In this document: in pieces, positions 28,650 through 37,479 of the stretch
Numbering within the stretch: position 1 is the first letter of the stretch
How the letters are laid out: every line of letters begins with the position of its first letter
Assembly (NCBI GenBank): GCA_030848545.1
Contig: JAVDCA010000009.1
Span: 146,555-210,554 of the forward strand
Source: Astrobacterium formosum
Lineage (GTDB): Bacteria > Pseudomonadota > Alphaproteobacteria > Rhizobiales > Xanthobacteraceae
Direction: 5' to 3'
DNA: 64,000 nucleotides
Notes under the pieces: model-generated
What the model saw: the letters and a program-made list of their open reading frames with translations, nothing else
Told to the model about the DNA's origin: nothing
Databases searched by the model: none
Made by a program: the position numbers and the translations under genes

Positions 28650-28729
28650 CGATGCTGTCCTTGGCGGGTCTCCGCCGCTGCGGCAGGCGGACGGCCGCAG
28701 CGCCTTTATGTCGTCCGCTCGGGCCGCCC

Positions 28730-30010
28730 TCAGCGCGAGAAGAACGCCGCCGGAACGGTGACGATCTGGGGTACGAACACGAGCAGGAAGAGGACGACGA
28801 GCTGGGCGAACATGAAGGGCAGAACCCCCTTGATGATGTCGTCCATCTTCACGCCGGTGACCCCGCAGGTGACGTTGAGCACGGTGCCGACCGGTGGAGT
28901 GATCAGCCCGATGGCGTTGTTGACCATGAACACGACGCCGAAATGCACCGGATCGATGCCCGCCTCCTTCAGGATGGGCATCAGCATCGGCGTCAGCAGC
29001 AGGATGGTCGGCGTCATGTCGAGGGCGGTGCCGATGACGACCACGAGCACCATCAGGGCGAACATCAGCAGCATCGGATAATGGATCACCGGTGCCAGCA
29101 GGGCGACGATCTGGTCGCCGATCTCGGCGACGATGATGAGCCAGGATGACACCAGTGTCGCGGCGACCAGGAACATGACGATCGCGGTGGTCATGGCGGC
29201 CTTCTCGAACACGGCATAGAGCCGGTTGAGCGGCAGCTCGCGATAGATCACGACGGCGACGAACAGGCAGTAGACCGCGACCACGACCGCCGCCTCGGTC
29301 GGCGTGAAGATGCCGAAGCGCAGCCCGAACAGGATGATGAACGGCAGCATCAGCGCCCAGATGCCTTCGCGCACTGCCTTCATCTTCTCCTTGAAGGGCA
29401 TTTCGGGCTGTGCCGGCAGGTCGTCGTTGCGGATCACCCACCACCAGGCGACCGCCAGGCTGAGCGCGACCATGGCGCCCGGCACGATGCCGGCCATGAA
29501 CAGCTTGACGATCGAAACGCCGCCGGTGACGCCGTAGATGATCAGTCCGATCGAGGGCGGCAGGACGGCGGCGACGACCGCCGATGAGGCGATCAGCGAC
29601 GCCGACTTGATTCTGTCGTAGCCGGCCGCGATCATCATCGGCATCAGGAGCGAGGACAACGCCGCCGCGTCGGCTGCCGCCGACCCCGACAGGGCACCGA
29701 TGATGCAGCCGGCCAGGATGACGACGTAACCGAGGCCGCCGCGCTTGTGGCCGAGGAGCGACAGGGCGATGACGATGATGCGCTTGGCGATGCCCCCCTC
29801 GGTCATGATGACGCCGGCCAGCATGAAGAACGGCACCGCCATGAGCGGGAAGTTGTCGGCGCCGCCGAGCAGGTTGGCGGCCATGATCTGCGAATCGAAC
29901 ATGTCGATCTGCCACATCAGGCAGAGGCCGCAGAACAGGAGGGACCAGGCGATCGGCATGCCGATCGCCATTGCGGCCAGGAGCGATACGGCAAATACGG
30001 TGACGGTCAT
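28730..30010 (-). CDS. TRAP transporter large permease, DctM family
   Basis: 426 aa inner-membrane protein with about 12 helices. Diagnostic pieces are the N-terminal FAVSLLAAMAIGMPIAW, LSGSAAADAAALSSLLMPMM (DctM signature), IGLIIYGVTGGVSIVKLFMAGIVPG and FMVNNAIGLITPPVGTVL near the end. This is the Na+-coupled channel subunit of the importer, working with DctQ (30029-30547) and the binding protein at 25895. The gap to the small permease gene is 18 bp. Confidence 0.95.
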   Translation of the reverse strand: MTVTVFAVSLLAAMAIGMPIAWSLLFCGLCLMWQIDMFDSQIMAANLLGGADNFPLMAVPFFMLAGVIMTEGGIAKRIIVIALSLLGHKRGGLGYVVILAGCIIGALSGSAAADAAALSSLLMPMMIAAGYDRIKSASLIASSAVVAAVLPPSIGLIIYGVTGGVSIVKLFMAGIVPGAMVALSLAVAWWWVIRNDDLPAQPEMPFKEKMKAVREGIWALMLPFIILFGLRFGIFTPTEAAVVVAVYCLFVAVVIYRELPLNRLYAVFEKAAMTTAIVMFLVAATLVSSWLIIVAEIGDQIVALLAPVIHYPMLLMFALMVLVVVIGTALDMTPTILLLTPMLMPILKEAGIDPVHFGVVFMVNNAIGLITPPVGTVLNVTCGVTGVKMDDIIKGVLPFMFAQLVVLFLLVFVPQIVTVPAAFFSR

Positions 30011-30028
30011 CGTCGGCTCTCCTCGTCC

Positions 30029-30547
30029 CTACTTCAGTTCGTCGTCTTCGGAGCCGCGCAGCGAGAACAGCGTCAGCTCGTCGACGGTGGGATCGAACGC
30101 GAGCCTGAGGTCCCACAGCAGAAGCGGAAGGGACAAAACGCCGACGGCCAAACCGGCACCGTAGAAGATCGCCATCGACAGCCCGGCGGCCGGCGACCAC
30201 ACTTCCCAATTGATCAGCATCTGCACCCAGCTGCCGTGCGCGACGAGCGCCGCGCAGACGATCATCAGCAGCGTCATGAAGAAGAAGATGACCCGCCGCG
30301 CGAACGGCGGCAGCGGCATGATCCCCATGGTGACGGCGAGATGGGCGCGCTCGTGCTGGCCGACGACGGCGCCGAGAAACACCAGCCAGACGAAGAACCA
30401 GCGGGCCAGTTCTTCCGACACCGTGATGCCGGAATTGAACAAGTAGCGCAGGACCACATTGCCGAAGACCAGCACCACCATGCACACCAGGAGCACGACG
30501 ATGATGACCTTCAGGGCTTTGAAGAAGGCGTCGATGATTCGTTGCAT
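30029..30547 (-). CDS. TRAP transporter small permease, DctQ family
   Basis: 172 aa with four transmembrane helices. The DctQ motif SEELARWFFVWLVFLGAVVG lies in the middle, followed by HAHL-like RAHLAVT. It starts the five-gene leftward operon (dctQ, dctM, isomerase, SDR, dctP), which ends at the terminator 25789-25825. The promoter must be in the gap to the divergent GntR gene, where palindromes are present. Confidence 0.94.
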   Translation of the reverse strand: MQRIIDAFFKALKVIIVVLLVCMVVLVFGNVVLRYLFNSGITVSEELARWFFVWLVFLGAVVGQHERAHLAVTMGIMPLPPFARRVIFFFMTLLMIVCAALVAHGSWVQMLINWEVWSPAAGLSMAIFYGAGLAVGVLSLPLLLWDLRLAFDPTVDELTLFSLRGSEDDELK

Positions 30548-30642
30548 CTGATCCCCTCAGGACCGCGGGCTGCCGATCGGCCGCATGGGACGTCGGGCAA
30601 GACATTCGGGGGTGTCAGTTCGACCAAGCGGGCCGCAACTAC

Positions 30643-30653
30643 CATACCGTATG
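30643..30653. promoter_or_regulatory. Palindrome, candidate GntR operator 1
   Basis: catac-c-gtatg, an 11-bp palindrome in the divergent gap 95 bp upstream of the TRAP operon. Its GTAT half-sites resemble those of the second palindrome at 30755-30764. FCD-type GntR regulators usually bind short palindromes in such gaps; binding here is inferred. Confidence 0.45.
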
Positions 30654-30754
30654 TCAGCACGCAACCGGCCCTGTGATGAAAATGGGTAAAAATGGTTGTG
30701 TTTCGTTGAATAACAGAACAACAAGAAGTAAAAACAGAATTAGTACTGTATATG

Positions 30755-30764
30755 TTGTATACAA
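30755..30764. promoter_or_regulatory. Palindrome, candidate GntR operator 2
   Basis: ttgtatacaa, a perfect 10-bp palindrome in an AT-rich stretch between the GntR gene and the TRAP operon. It fits the loose FCD/FadR-type pattern TnGTnnnACnA. It lies 63-96 bp before the possible starts of the GntR gene. Confidence 0.5.
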
Positions 30765-30826
30765 AAAAGACTTCATGTAGTCTGCGGTTTGAGCCGCCGG
30801 GGTGGAGTGGCGTGCAGTCCTATGTA

Positions 30827-31534
30827 ATGATCCGACAGGAATCAGCCGGTGCGCCCGTGATGCAGTCATTGAATACCAATCGAGGCCCCTCGCTCGCGGT
30901 CCTGGCCGCCGAGAAGATCCGCGAAGCCATCATTTGCGGTGAGCTGCAGCTTGGCGAAGCGTTGTCGGAAGATCGTTTGGCGGCGACGCTCGGGGTCAGC
31001 CGAACGCCAGTGCGGGAGGCGCTGACGTCCCTGCAGCTGCAGGGGTTGATCACCATCCAGCCCCAGCGCGGAAGCTTCGTCTTTCAGCCGACCGAAGAGG
31101 ATGTCGCCGAGCTATGCGCGTTTCGCATCTGGACCGAGACGCGGGCGATGTGGCTTTCCTGTTCGCGCAGCCGTGACACCCTGGTGCGAGAGATGACCGA
31201 GGCGCAAGCCCGCATGGAGGCGGCGATCGCCGGCGGTGATGATCGGGCGTCGACGCGGGCGGATTCCGACTATCACAACGCCTTCTTCGTCCATTGCGGC
31301 AACCAGTTCCTGGCCGAGGCTTATGGACTGATTTCCGGGCGCATGAGCGCCATCCGGTCCCTTCTGCTGCACCCGCAGGCGACCCGCACCCGTACGCTCG
31401 ACGAGCACCGCGAAATCATCGACGCCCTGGCGAAGGGAGAGCCATCCCAGGCGGAAGCCATTCTGGCTTCGCATATCATCGCCATCCGGGCGGGATACCG
31501 CCAGGTGATGCGCGTCTCCGGAGTGGCGAAATAG
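30827..31534 (+). CDS. GntR family transcriptional regulator (FadR/FCD subfamily)
   Basis: 235 aa from the ATG at 30827 (224 from the ATG at 30860, which is also possible). The N-terminal winged helix has AEKIREAIICGELQLGEALSEDRLAATLGVSRTPVREALTSLQLQGLI, the classical GntR segment. The C-terminal FCD domain keeps the metal/ligand pattern, with Asp in DSDYHNAFF, His in HCGN and DEHREIIDAL, ending in HIIAIRAGYRQ. It is divergent to the TRAP/SDR/isomerase operon and is its most likely regulator, responding to the transported acid or an intermediate. Confidence 0.92.
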   Translation: MIRQESAGAPVMQSLNTNRGPSLAVLAAEKIREAIICGELQLGEALSEDRLAATLGVSRTPVREALTSLQLQGLITIQPQRGSFVFQPTEEDVAELCAFRIWTETRAMWLSCSRSRDTLVREMTEAQARMEAAIAGGDDRASTRADSDYHNAFFVHCGNQFLAEAYGLISGRMSAIRSLLLHPQATRTRTLDEHREIIDALAKGEPSQAEAILASHIIAIRAGYRQVMRVSGVAK

Positions 31535-31551
31535 CCGCTCGGCCGGCGGGA

Positions 31552-31986
31552 CTACGCCTCCCGCCCACCCGCGGACAGTCTGGCGATCACCTGTTCGGGA
31601 ATCGGTCGCGACTTGATCTTGTCCGGGTCGGAGGGGTCGCGCGCCGACCACACGCGGGTCTCGAACGCCTCGACCGCCATTGCGCCGTCCTTCAGGAGCC
31701 GGTGGTGGACGTCGAAGCTCGAGCGCCTGAACTCCTTAACCGTGGTCTCGATGACGACGTCGTCGCCATAGCGGGTCGGAAAGGAGAAGCGGGCGCGCGT
31801 ATCCACCATGGGAAAGCCGATGAAATCGAAGGCGGCCAGATACTGGCGCTTGGTCATGCCCAGGGCACGCTCGAACAGATAGGCGGTCGAGGTGTCGAAC
31901 ATCTCGAAATAACGCGGATAGTAGACGATGCCGGCCGGGTCGCAGTCACCCCATTCGATCCGCACCGTGCGCGTATTCACCAGCAT
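31552..31986 (-). CDS. Acyl-CoA thioesterase, 4-hydroxybenzoyl-CoA thioesterase family
   Basis: 144 aa hotdog-fold enzyme. The segment WGDCDPAGIVYYPRYFEMFD near residue 12 is the Pseudomonas-type 4-hydroxybenzoyl-CoA thioesterase signature; the Asp in DCDPAGIV is the catalytic nucleophile of that enzyme. MLVNTRTV at 31986 is the natural start; the frame is open to 32064. It lies 313 bp from pcaH and is transcribed away from it. If it hydrolyses 4-hydroxybenzoyl-CoA it would supply 4-hydroxybenzoate, the precursor of protocatechuate. General acyl-CoA thioesterases share this fold, so the substrate stays open. Confidence 0.85.
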   Translation of the reverse strand: MLVNTRTVRIEWGDCDPAGIVYYPRYFEMFDTSTAYLFERALGMTKRQYLAAFDFIGFPMVDTRARFSFPTRYGDDVVIETTVKEFRRSSFDVHHRLLKDGAMAVEAFETRVWSARDPSDPDKIKSRPIPEQVIARLSAGGREA

Positions 31987-32299
31987 GTGGAATGGTCTCC
32001 TGGCCCGCCGCGTGACATAGCGGCGAGGGCTTTTGGGGCGGTGAGGGTTTTCGGCCGGATCCATATCATACTGAGTTCGGGTGGTCAGTCCGCGTCCGGG
32101 GCACGAAGGAAGCGATCAGCCGATATCACAACCGCGTACCGGCGCTGCAATGATCGGCGAGCATCCCTTCCCGGCGCGACGCACGGGGGATCAGGACGTG
32201 AGCGTGCGCGCATCTGCGTCAATTCGTCTTGATGGATGTTGACCGCCCATCGCCGGACCCCTATGCGAGAGAAAACAAAACATTCGAGGAAACGCCGCC
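31987..32299. other. Divergent intergenic region
   Basis: 313 bp between the thioesterase and pcaH, which are divergent. Promoters for both should be here. Apart from a GAGGAAAC ribosome-binding site before pcaH and an AT-rich patch at 32262-32285, I see no repeat, RNA or clear operator. Confidence 0.5.
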
Positions 32300-32998
32300 A
32301 TGACACGGATTTATCCTGTTGAAAGTTTGAGCGCCTTTCCGCCGCGGCTATCGCCCGGCTATCGCTCCACCCCCAAGCGGGGGCCGACCAAGCCGCTGAT
32401 CATCATGCGGCACACGTTGTCCGAACTGACCGGCCCGGTCTATGGCCACGACGGCATCGCGCCGGGGGACAACGACCTCACCGGCCACGGCAAGGGCGAC
32501 CCGATCGGCGAGCGCATCATCGTCCACGGCCGCGTCCTCGACGAGGACGGCCGTCCGGTCGCCAACAGCCTGGTGGAGATCTGGCAGGCCAATGCGTGCG
32601 GCCGCTACATCCATGTGGTCGACCAGCACCCGGCACCGATCGATCCCAATTTCACCGGCGCGGGCCGGGCGGTGACGGACCACAACGGCTACTACCGGTT
32701 CGTCACCATCAAGCCGGGCGCCTATCCGTGGGGCAACCACCACAATGCCTGGCGGCCGGCCCATATTCATTTCTCGGTGTTCGGCCATGCGTTCGTGAGC
32801 CGCCTCGTCACCCAGATGTATTTTCCCGGCGACCCGCTGTTTCCCTTCGACCCGATCTTCAATTCGGTCACCGACGAGGCGGCGCGCAACCGCATGATCT
32901 CCGCGTTCGACCTCGACCACACCGTTCCGGAATGGGCGCTCGCCTATCGGTTCGACATCGTGTTGCGCGGCCGCAACCAGACCCCCATGGAGAAGTGA
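32300..32998 (+). CDS. pcaH: Protocatechuate 3,4-dioxygenase, beta subunit
   Basis: 232 aa subunit carrying the catalytic Fe(III). All four ligands are visible: Tyr103 (CGRYIHV), Tyr142 (KPGAYPW), His155 and His157 (WRPAHIHFS). The N-terminal PcaH segment with SPGYRST and RGPTKPL is present. It cleaves protocatechuate between the two hydroxyls, giving 3-carboxymuconate, with PcaG as partner encoded 3 bp downstream. GAGGAAAC supports the start. Related enzymes act on gallate or its methyl derivatives, so a variant substrate is possible. None of pcaB, pcaC, pcaD, pcaI/J or pcaF follows in the window. Confidence 0.94.
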   Translation: MTRIYPVESLSAFPPRLSPGYRSTPKRGPTKPLIIMRHTLSELTGPVYGHDGIAPGDNDLTGHGKGDPIGERIIVHGRVLDEDGRPVANSLVEIWQANACGRYIHVVDQHPAPIDPNFTGAGRAVTDHNGYYRFVTIKPGAYPWGNHHNAWRPAHIHFSVFGHAFVSRLVTQMYFPGDPLFPFDPIFNSVTDEAARNRMISAFDLDHTVPEWALAYRFDIVLRGRNQTPMEK

Positions 32999-33001
32999 AG
33001 C

Positions 33002-33595
33002 ATGTCCGGCATCACCCCCTCCCAGACCGTCGGCCCCTACTTCGCCTATGGGCTGACCCCGACCGGCAGATACGCCTGGAAGGATACGTTCACCAACAAC
33101 CTGGTGGCGGCCGCCAGTTCCGGCGAGCACATCCGCATCGAAGGCCGCGTGTTCGACGGCGATGGCGCGCCCATCACCGACTGCATGCTGGAGATCTGGC
33201 AGGCGGATGCCCGCGGTCAATACGCCTCGCCGGCCGATGGCGGGGGCTCGCCCACCAATGCCTCGTTCGTGGGGTTCGGCCGCGTCGGCACCGACCAGGC
33301 CGGCGCCTATCGGTTCGAGACCATCAAGCCCGGAGCGGTGCCCGGCCCCGACGGCGACACCCAGGCGCCGCACATCGTCGTCGCGGTGTTCGGTCGCGGC
33401 ATGCTCCGGCAGAGCTACACGCGCATCTATTTCGCCGACGAGGCCGGCAATGCGACCGATCCCGTGCTGGCCCTGGTGCCCGCCGATCGCCGCGACACCC
33501 TGATCGCGTCGCGGCGCGTCGAGGACGGGCATGTGGTCTACACGTTCGACATCCGCATGCAGGGCGAGCGCGAGACGGTGTTCTTCGAGGTGTGA
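33002..33595 (+). CDS. pcaG: Protocatechuate 3,4-dioxygenase, alpha subunit
   Basis: 197 aa partner of PcaH. The alpha-subunit start SQTVGPYFAYGLTP is present, then IEGRVFDGDGAPITDCMLEIWQ and the C-terminal VYTFDIRMQGERETVFF. The iron ligands are absent, as expected of the alpha chain. The gene starts 3 bp after pcaH, so the two subunits are co-translated. It is followed by 248 bp before the first LIV binding protein, whose gene may belong to the same transcript. Confidence 0.94.
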   Translation: MSGITPSQTVGPYFAYGLTPTGRYAWKDTFTNNLVAAASSGEHIRIEGRVFDGDGAPITDCMLEIWQADARGQYASPADGGGSPTNASFVGFGRVGTDQAGAYRFETIKPGAVPGPDGDTQAPHIVVAVFGRGMLRQSYTRIYFADEAGNATDPVLALVPADRRDTLIASRRVEDGHVVYTFDIRMQGERETVFFEV

Positions 33596-33843
33596 CCCCA
33601 TTCCGTGGTCGCCGCGAGTGGAGCCATCCGGCCGCTGCAGGCATGGGAAGCCGCGCCGAGGCGCGGGCGATTATCGGCCCGACTTTCGTCCGATGGCCGC
33701 GGCGGGGCGCGTTTTGATCTTTTCTCGCTTGGGAAGACACGGTACGGAACGGGCGGACACAAAAAATGGGAAGCCAAGCGGGCGAAAGCCCCGCGATCTT
33801 CCGCCACACTTCAGTCCATAAAAATCAATGGAGGACGAAACCC

Positions 33844-35022
33844 ATGTGGAAACACGCGACCAGCAAGGTCTTGGCGGCGATCGCCGTCGGTGCGCTCACG
33901 ATCGGCGCCGCCCACGCGCAGTCGACCGTCAAGATCGGCTTCATCCTGCCCATGACCGGGCAGCAACAATCGACCGGCAAGCAGATTTCCGCCGCCGCCC
34001 GCCTCTATATGGCGCAGAACGGCGATACCGTCGCGGGCAAGAAGATCGAGCTGATCGTCAAGGACGACGGTGCCGTTCCGGACAATACTAAGCGACTCGC
34101 CCAGGAACTCATCGTCAACGACAAGGTCTCCTTCATCGCCGGCTTCGGCGTTACGCCGGCGGCACTCTCCGTCGCCCCTCTCGCCACCGAGGCCAAGGTG
34201 CCCGCCATCGTGACGGCGGCCGGCACCTCGATCATCACCGAGCGTTCGCCCTATTTCGCCCGCACCTCGTTCACCCTGCCGCAGTCGTCGGTCATCATCG
34301 CCGACTGGGCGGCCCAGAACGGCATCAAGAAGGTGGTCACGATGGTCTCCGACTATGCGCCGGGGGTCGATGCCGAGAAGGCGTTCGTGGACCGTTTCAA
34401 GGAGAAGGGCGGCCAGATCGTCGAGGCGATCCGCTTCCCGCTCGCCAATCCGGACTTCGCGCCGTTCCTGCAGCGCGCCGGCGACCAGAAGCCGGATGCG
34501 GTGTTCGTCTTCGTGCCGTCCGGCCAGGGCGCCGTCTTCGTCAAGCAGTTCGTCGAGCGCGGCCTCGACAAGGCCGGCGTCAGGATCATCGGCCCGGGCG
34601 ACGTCACCGACGACGATCTCCTGAACGGCATGGGCGACGCCGTCATCGGTACCGTGACGGCGCACATGTATTCGACCGACCACGACTCGGCCAAGAACAA
34701 GGCGTTCGTGGAAGCGTTCAAGAAGGCCAATAACGGCCTGCGGCCCAACTTCATGGCGGTCGGCGGCTATGACGGCATGCACCTGATCTACGAGGCGCTC
34801 AAGAAGACCAAAGGCGACACCAATGGCGACAAGCTGATCGCCGCCATGAAGGGGATGAAGTGGGAGAGCCCGCGCGGGCCGATCCAGATCGATGCGGACA
34901 CCCGCGACATCATCCAGAACATCTACATCCGCAAGGTCGAGAAGAAGAACGGCGAACTCTACAACGTCGAATTCGCCACCTTCGAGGCGGTGAAGGACCC
35001 CGTCAAGGCGGCGAAGAAGTGA
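33844..35022 (+). CDS. Branched-chain-amino-acid-type ABC transporter substrate-binding protein 1
   Basis: 392 aa periplasmic protein of the LivK/Leu-Ile-Val binding family; the signal peptide ends at AHAQS (about residue 22). Family marks are IGFILPMTGQQQSTGKQISAAARLY, GFGVTPAALSVAPLATEAKVP and FMAVGGYDGMHLIYEAL. Members of this family often bind aromatic acids. GGAGGACG before the ATG at 33844 supports the start. It closely resembles the second binding protein at 39123 (shared MKWESPRGPI and GLRPNFM segments), so the two arose by duplication. The position right after pcaHG suggests an aromatic ligand. Confidence 0.9.
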   Translation: MWKHATSKVLAAIAVGALTIGAAHAQSTVKIGFILPMTGQQQSTGKQISAAARLYMAQNGDTVAGKKIELIVKDDGAVPDNTKRLAQELIVNDKVSFIAGFGVTPAALSVAPLATEAKVPAIVTAAGTSIITERSPYFARTSFTLPQSSVIIADWAAQNGIKKVVTMVSDYAPGVDAEKAFVDRFKEKGGQIVEAIRFPLANPDFAPFLQRAGDQKPDAVFVFVPSGQGAVFVKQFVERGLDKAGVRIIGPGDVTDDDLLNGMGDAVIGTVTAHMYSTDHDSAKNKAFVEAFKKANNGLRPNFMAVGGYDGMHLIYEALKKTKGDTNGDKLIAAMKGMKWESPRGPIQIDADTRDIIQNIYIRKVEKKNGELYNVEFATFEAVKDPVKAAKK

Positions 35023-35080
35023 CGGGAAGGTCCGTGCGCGGATTGGCGTGTTGATTGCGCCGCCCCCGCACGCGGCCTGC

Positions 35081-35182
35081 TCCCTCCCCCGCTTGCGGGG
35101 GAGGGTTGGGGAGGGGGTAGGCCCCAAGTGCGGTACATGCGGCGGCCCCCTCCCTGTCCCTCCCCCGCAAGCGGGGGAGGGG
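35081..35182. repeat. Palindromic repeat, ctccctcccccgc family, copy 1
   Basis: Paired inverted units: ctccctcccccgcttgcg-type arms followed about 60 bp later by cgcaagcgggggagggga. Same structure as copies at 41545-41649 and 47485-47585. It separates the first binding-protein gene from livH. Confidence 0.85.
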
Positions 35183-35248
35183 ACCACGTGGCGAAGCTCT
35201 GCCTACCCCAATCGAGGAGCCGGGCGCCCGGGCGCCGTGAACCCCAGC

Positions 35249-36109
35249 ATGCTGACAATCCTCTTCGATGGCATCGCCTACGGAATGCTGCTGTTCGTGC
35301 TCGCAGCCGGGCTGGCGGTGACGCTCGGGTTGATGAACTTCGTCAATCTCGCCCATGGCGCCTTCGCGATGGCGGGCGGCTACATCACGGTGGTTCTCGT
35401 CAATCGTCTGGGCGTGCCGTTCCTGCTCGGCCTGCCGCTCGCCTTCCTGTTCACCGCGGCGATCGGCGGCCTCTTGGAGCGCACCCTCTACGTTCACGTC
35501 TACGAGAAGAGCCATCTCGACCAGGTCCTGTTCACCATCGGCCTCGTCTTCATGTCGGTCGCGGCGGTCGACTACGTGATGGGCTCCTCGCAGCAGTTCA
35601 TCCAGATTCCCGGCTTCCTGCAGGGGCAGATCGACGTCTTCGGCGTCGGCATCGGCCGCTACCGGCTCCTGATCATCGCGGTCTGCGGGTTCCTCACCGT
35701 CGCGCTGCAATTCATCCTGTCGCGCACGCGCTTCGGCAGCCGGCTGCGCGCCTCGGTCGACGACCAGCGCGTCGCGCGCGGGCTCGGCATCAATGTGGGG
35801 GCGGTGTTCGGGTTCACCTTCGCGTTCGGCTCCGGCCTCGCCGGACTGGGGGGCGCGCTCGGCGCCGAGATCCTCGGCCTCGACCCGATCTTCCCGCTCA
35901 AATACATGATCTACTTCTTGATCGTCGTAACGGTCGGCGGCACCTCGTCCATCACCGGGCCGTTCCTCGCCTCGATCCTGTTGGGGATCGGCGACGTCGC
36001 CGGCAAGTACTACATGCCCCGGGCCGGCGCCTTCATCATCTACACGATCATGATTGCGGTGCTGATCTGGCGGCCGCAAGGCCTGTTCGGCCGCGTCACG
36101 GCACGCTAG
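35249..36109 (+). CDS. livH: Branched-chain-amino-acid-type ABC transporter permease (LivH family)
   Basis: 286 aa with about eight helices. The LivH signature GLAVTLGLMNFVNLAHGAFAM is at the N-terminus and RVARGLGINVGAVFGFTFAFGS later. A GTG at 35237 is an alternative start (adds VNPS). It forms the import channel with LivM. The same genes are used for amino acids and for aromatic acids, and the neighbouring dioxygenases argue for the latter. The functional symbol is a family name only. Confidence 0.88.
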   Translation: MLTILFDGIAYGMLLFVLAAGLAVTLGLMNFVNLAHGAFAMAGGYITVVLVNRLGVPFLLGLPLAFLFTAAIGGLLERTLYVHVYEKSHLDQVLFTIGLVFMSVAAVDYVMGSSQQFIQIPGFLQGQIDVFGVGIGRYRLLIIAVCGFLTVALQFILSRTRFGSRLRASVDDQRVARGLGINVGAVFGFTFAFGSGLAGLGGALGAEILGLDPIFPLKYMIYFLIVVTVGGTSSITGPFLASILLGIGDVAGKYYMPRAGAFIIYTIMIAVLIWRPQGLFGRVTAR

Positions 36110-36166
36110 CGCGAGAAAAGTTGCGATGAAATTCACACTTGCGCTCGCTCGTCTGCCGCAGCCTAC

Positions 36167-36325
36167 TCCCTCTCCCCGGAGGGGAGAGGGCCGGGGTGAG
36201 GGGGTTCCGGCATCGCGGTCGCGTACGAGGACGTTCCATCCTGTTCCGATTCGGCATCAACGCTGCGCACTCAACTCGCTCTGTTACCCCCTCACCCCAG
36301 CCCTCTCCCCAAGGGGGAGAGGGAG
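36167..36325. repeat. Palindromic repeat, ccctctcccc family (two units)
   Basis: First unit tccctctccccggagggg... at 36167-36211 and an inverted second unit ccccctcaccccagccctctcccc at 36287-36325. Related to the element at 45321-45462. It fills the 315-bp gap between livH and livM. Confidence 0.8.
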
Positions 36326-36424
36326 AAGAGGCGCCGTGCCGTATACAATGGCTCTGCCCCGTAAGGGCGGAGGGAACGGTGGGGTGGCATCCGTCGTCCT
36401 CGAAGAGCGGTCGGAGGCTTGATC

Positions 36425-37474
36425 GTGCCGTCCCTGCGCCCGCTCGCCGCCGAGCTTCCCGAAGTCCTCGCCCGCCGGGCGCGCTGGACGGTGCTGGAGA
36501 TCGGATTCTGGCTCGCCGCCGCAGCGGCCTATTTCGTCTTCCCCAACAAGTACCTGATCATGACCGAGATCGTGATCTGGGCTTTGTTCGCGCTCTCCCT
36601 CGACATGATCCTCGGCTATGCGGGCATCATTTCGCTCGGCCACGCCGCCTTTTTCGGCTTCGGCGCCTATGCGGCCGGCCTTCTCGCCAGCCACGGGATC
36701 ATCAAGGAACCGGTGCTGGCGCTCCTCGCCGCCGGCGGCGCCTCCACGCTCCTGGGGTTTGCCACCAGTTTCCTGGTGCTGCGCGGCTCCGACCTCACCC
36801 GGCTGATGGTGACGCTCGGCATCTCGCTGGTGTTGCGCGAGATCGCCAACAAGTGGAGCGAATTGACCGGCGGCGCCGATGGCCTGCAGGGCATCACCAT
36901 GCAGCCGGTGCTCGGCCTCTACCGTTTCGACATGTTTGGCCGCACCGGCTTCGTCTACAGCCTCGTGGTCCTGTTCGTCCTGTTCGTCGTCGCGCGGCGC
37001 ATCATGAACTCGCCGTTCGGCCTGTCGCTCCTCGCCGTCAAGGGCAATCCGTTGCGCGCCGCCGCCATCGGCATCTCGGTCGACCGCCGGCTCGTCGCGG
37101 TCTACAGCCTCGCGGCCGGCTATGCCGGCATCGCCGGCGCGCTGTTGACCCAGACCACCGCCTTCACGTCGCTGGACGTCCTCTCGTTCGATCGCTCCGC
37201 CGACGTGCTCCTGGTGCTGATCATCGGCGGCGCCGGCTATCTCTATGGCGGGCTCATCGGCGCCGTCATCTTCAAGTTCATGCAGGACTGGCTCGCCAAC
37301 CTGACGCCCCAGTACTGGCAGTTCTGGGTCGGCGCCGTGCTGGTCGCGATCGTGCTCATCGGCCGCGACCGCATCGGTCGCTGGTTCTTGCCGGCACGTC
37401 GCGTTGCCGAGTGGATCGGACGATTTCGGCCGGCGCGGCTGTTCGGCGGCGCGTCGGCCGGGAAGAGGGCTTGA
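36425..37474 (+). CDS. livM: Branched-chain-amino-acid-type ABC transporter permease (LivM family)
   Basis: 349 aa second channel subunit with about nine helices. Family marks are SLDMILGYAGIISLGHAAFFGFGAYA and GNPLRAAAIGISVDRRLVAVYSLAAGYAGIAGAL. The start is the GTG at 36425, with GGAGG 7 nt upstream; a TTG two codons earlier is less likely. It is followed 5 bp later by livG. Confidence 0.9.
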   Translation: MPSLRPLAAELPEVLARRARWTVLEIGFWLAAAAAYFVFPNKYLIMTEIVIWALFALSLDMILGYAGIISLGHAAFFGFGAYAAGLLASHGIIKEPVLALLAAGGASTLLGFATSFLVLRGSDLTRLMVTLGISLVLREIANKWSELTGGADGLQGITMQPVLGLYRFDMFGRTGFVYSLVVLFVLFVVARRIMNSPFGLSLLAVKGNPLRAAAIGISVDRRLVAVYSLAAGYAGIAGALLTQTTAFTSLDVLSFDRSADVLLVLIIGGAGYLYGGLIGAVIFKFMQDWLANLTPQYWQFWVGAVLVAIVLIGRDRIGRWFLPARRVAEWIGRFRPARLFGGASAGKRA

Positions 37475-37479
37475 ACGCC

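Noticed and set aside
29747..30676. Plus-strand 309-aa frame over dctQ/dctM
   Set aside because: Antisense to both TRAP permease genes; rich in His, Glu and Asp, the typical mirror of hydrophobic helices.
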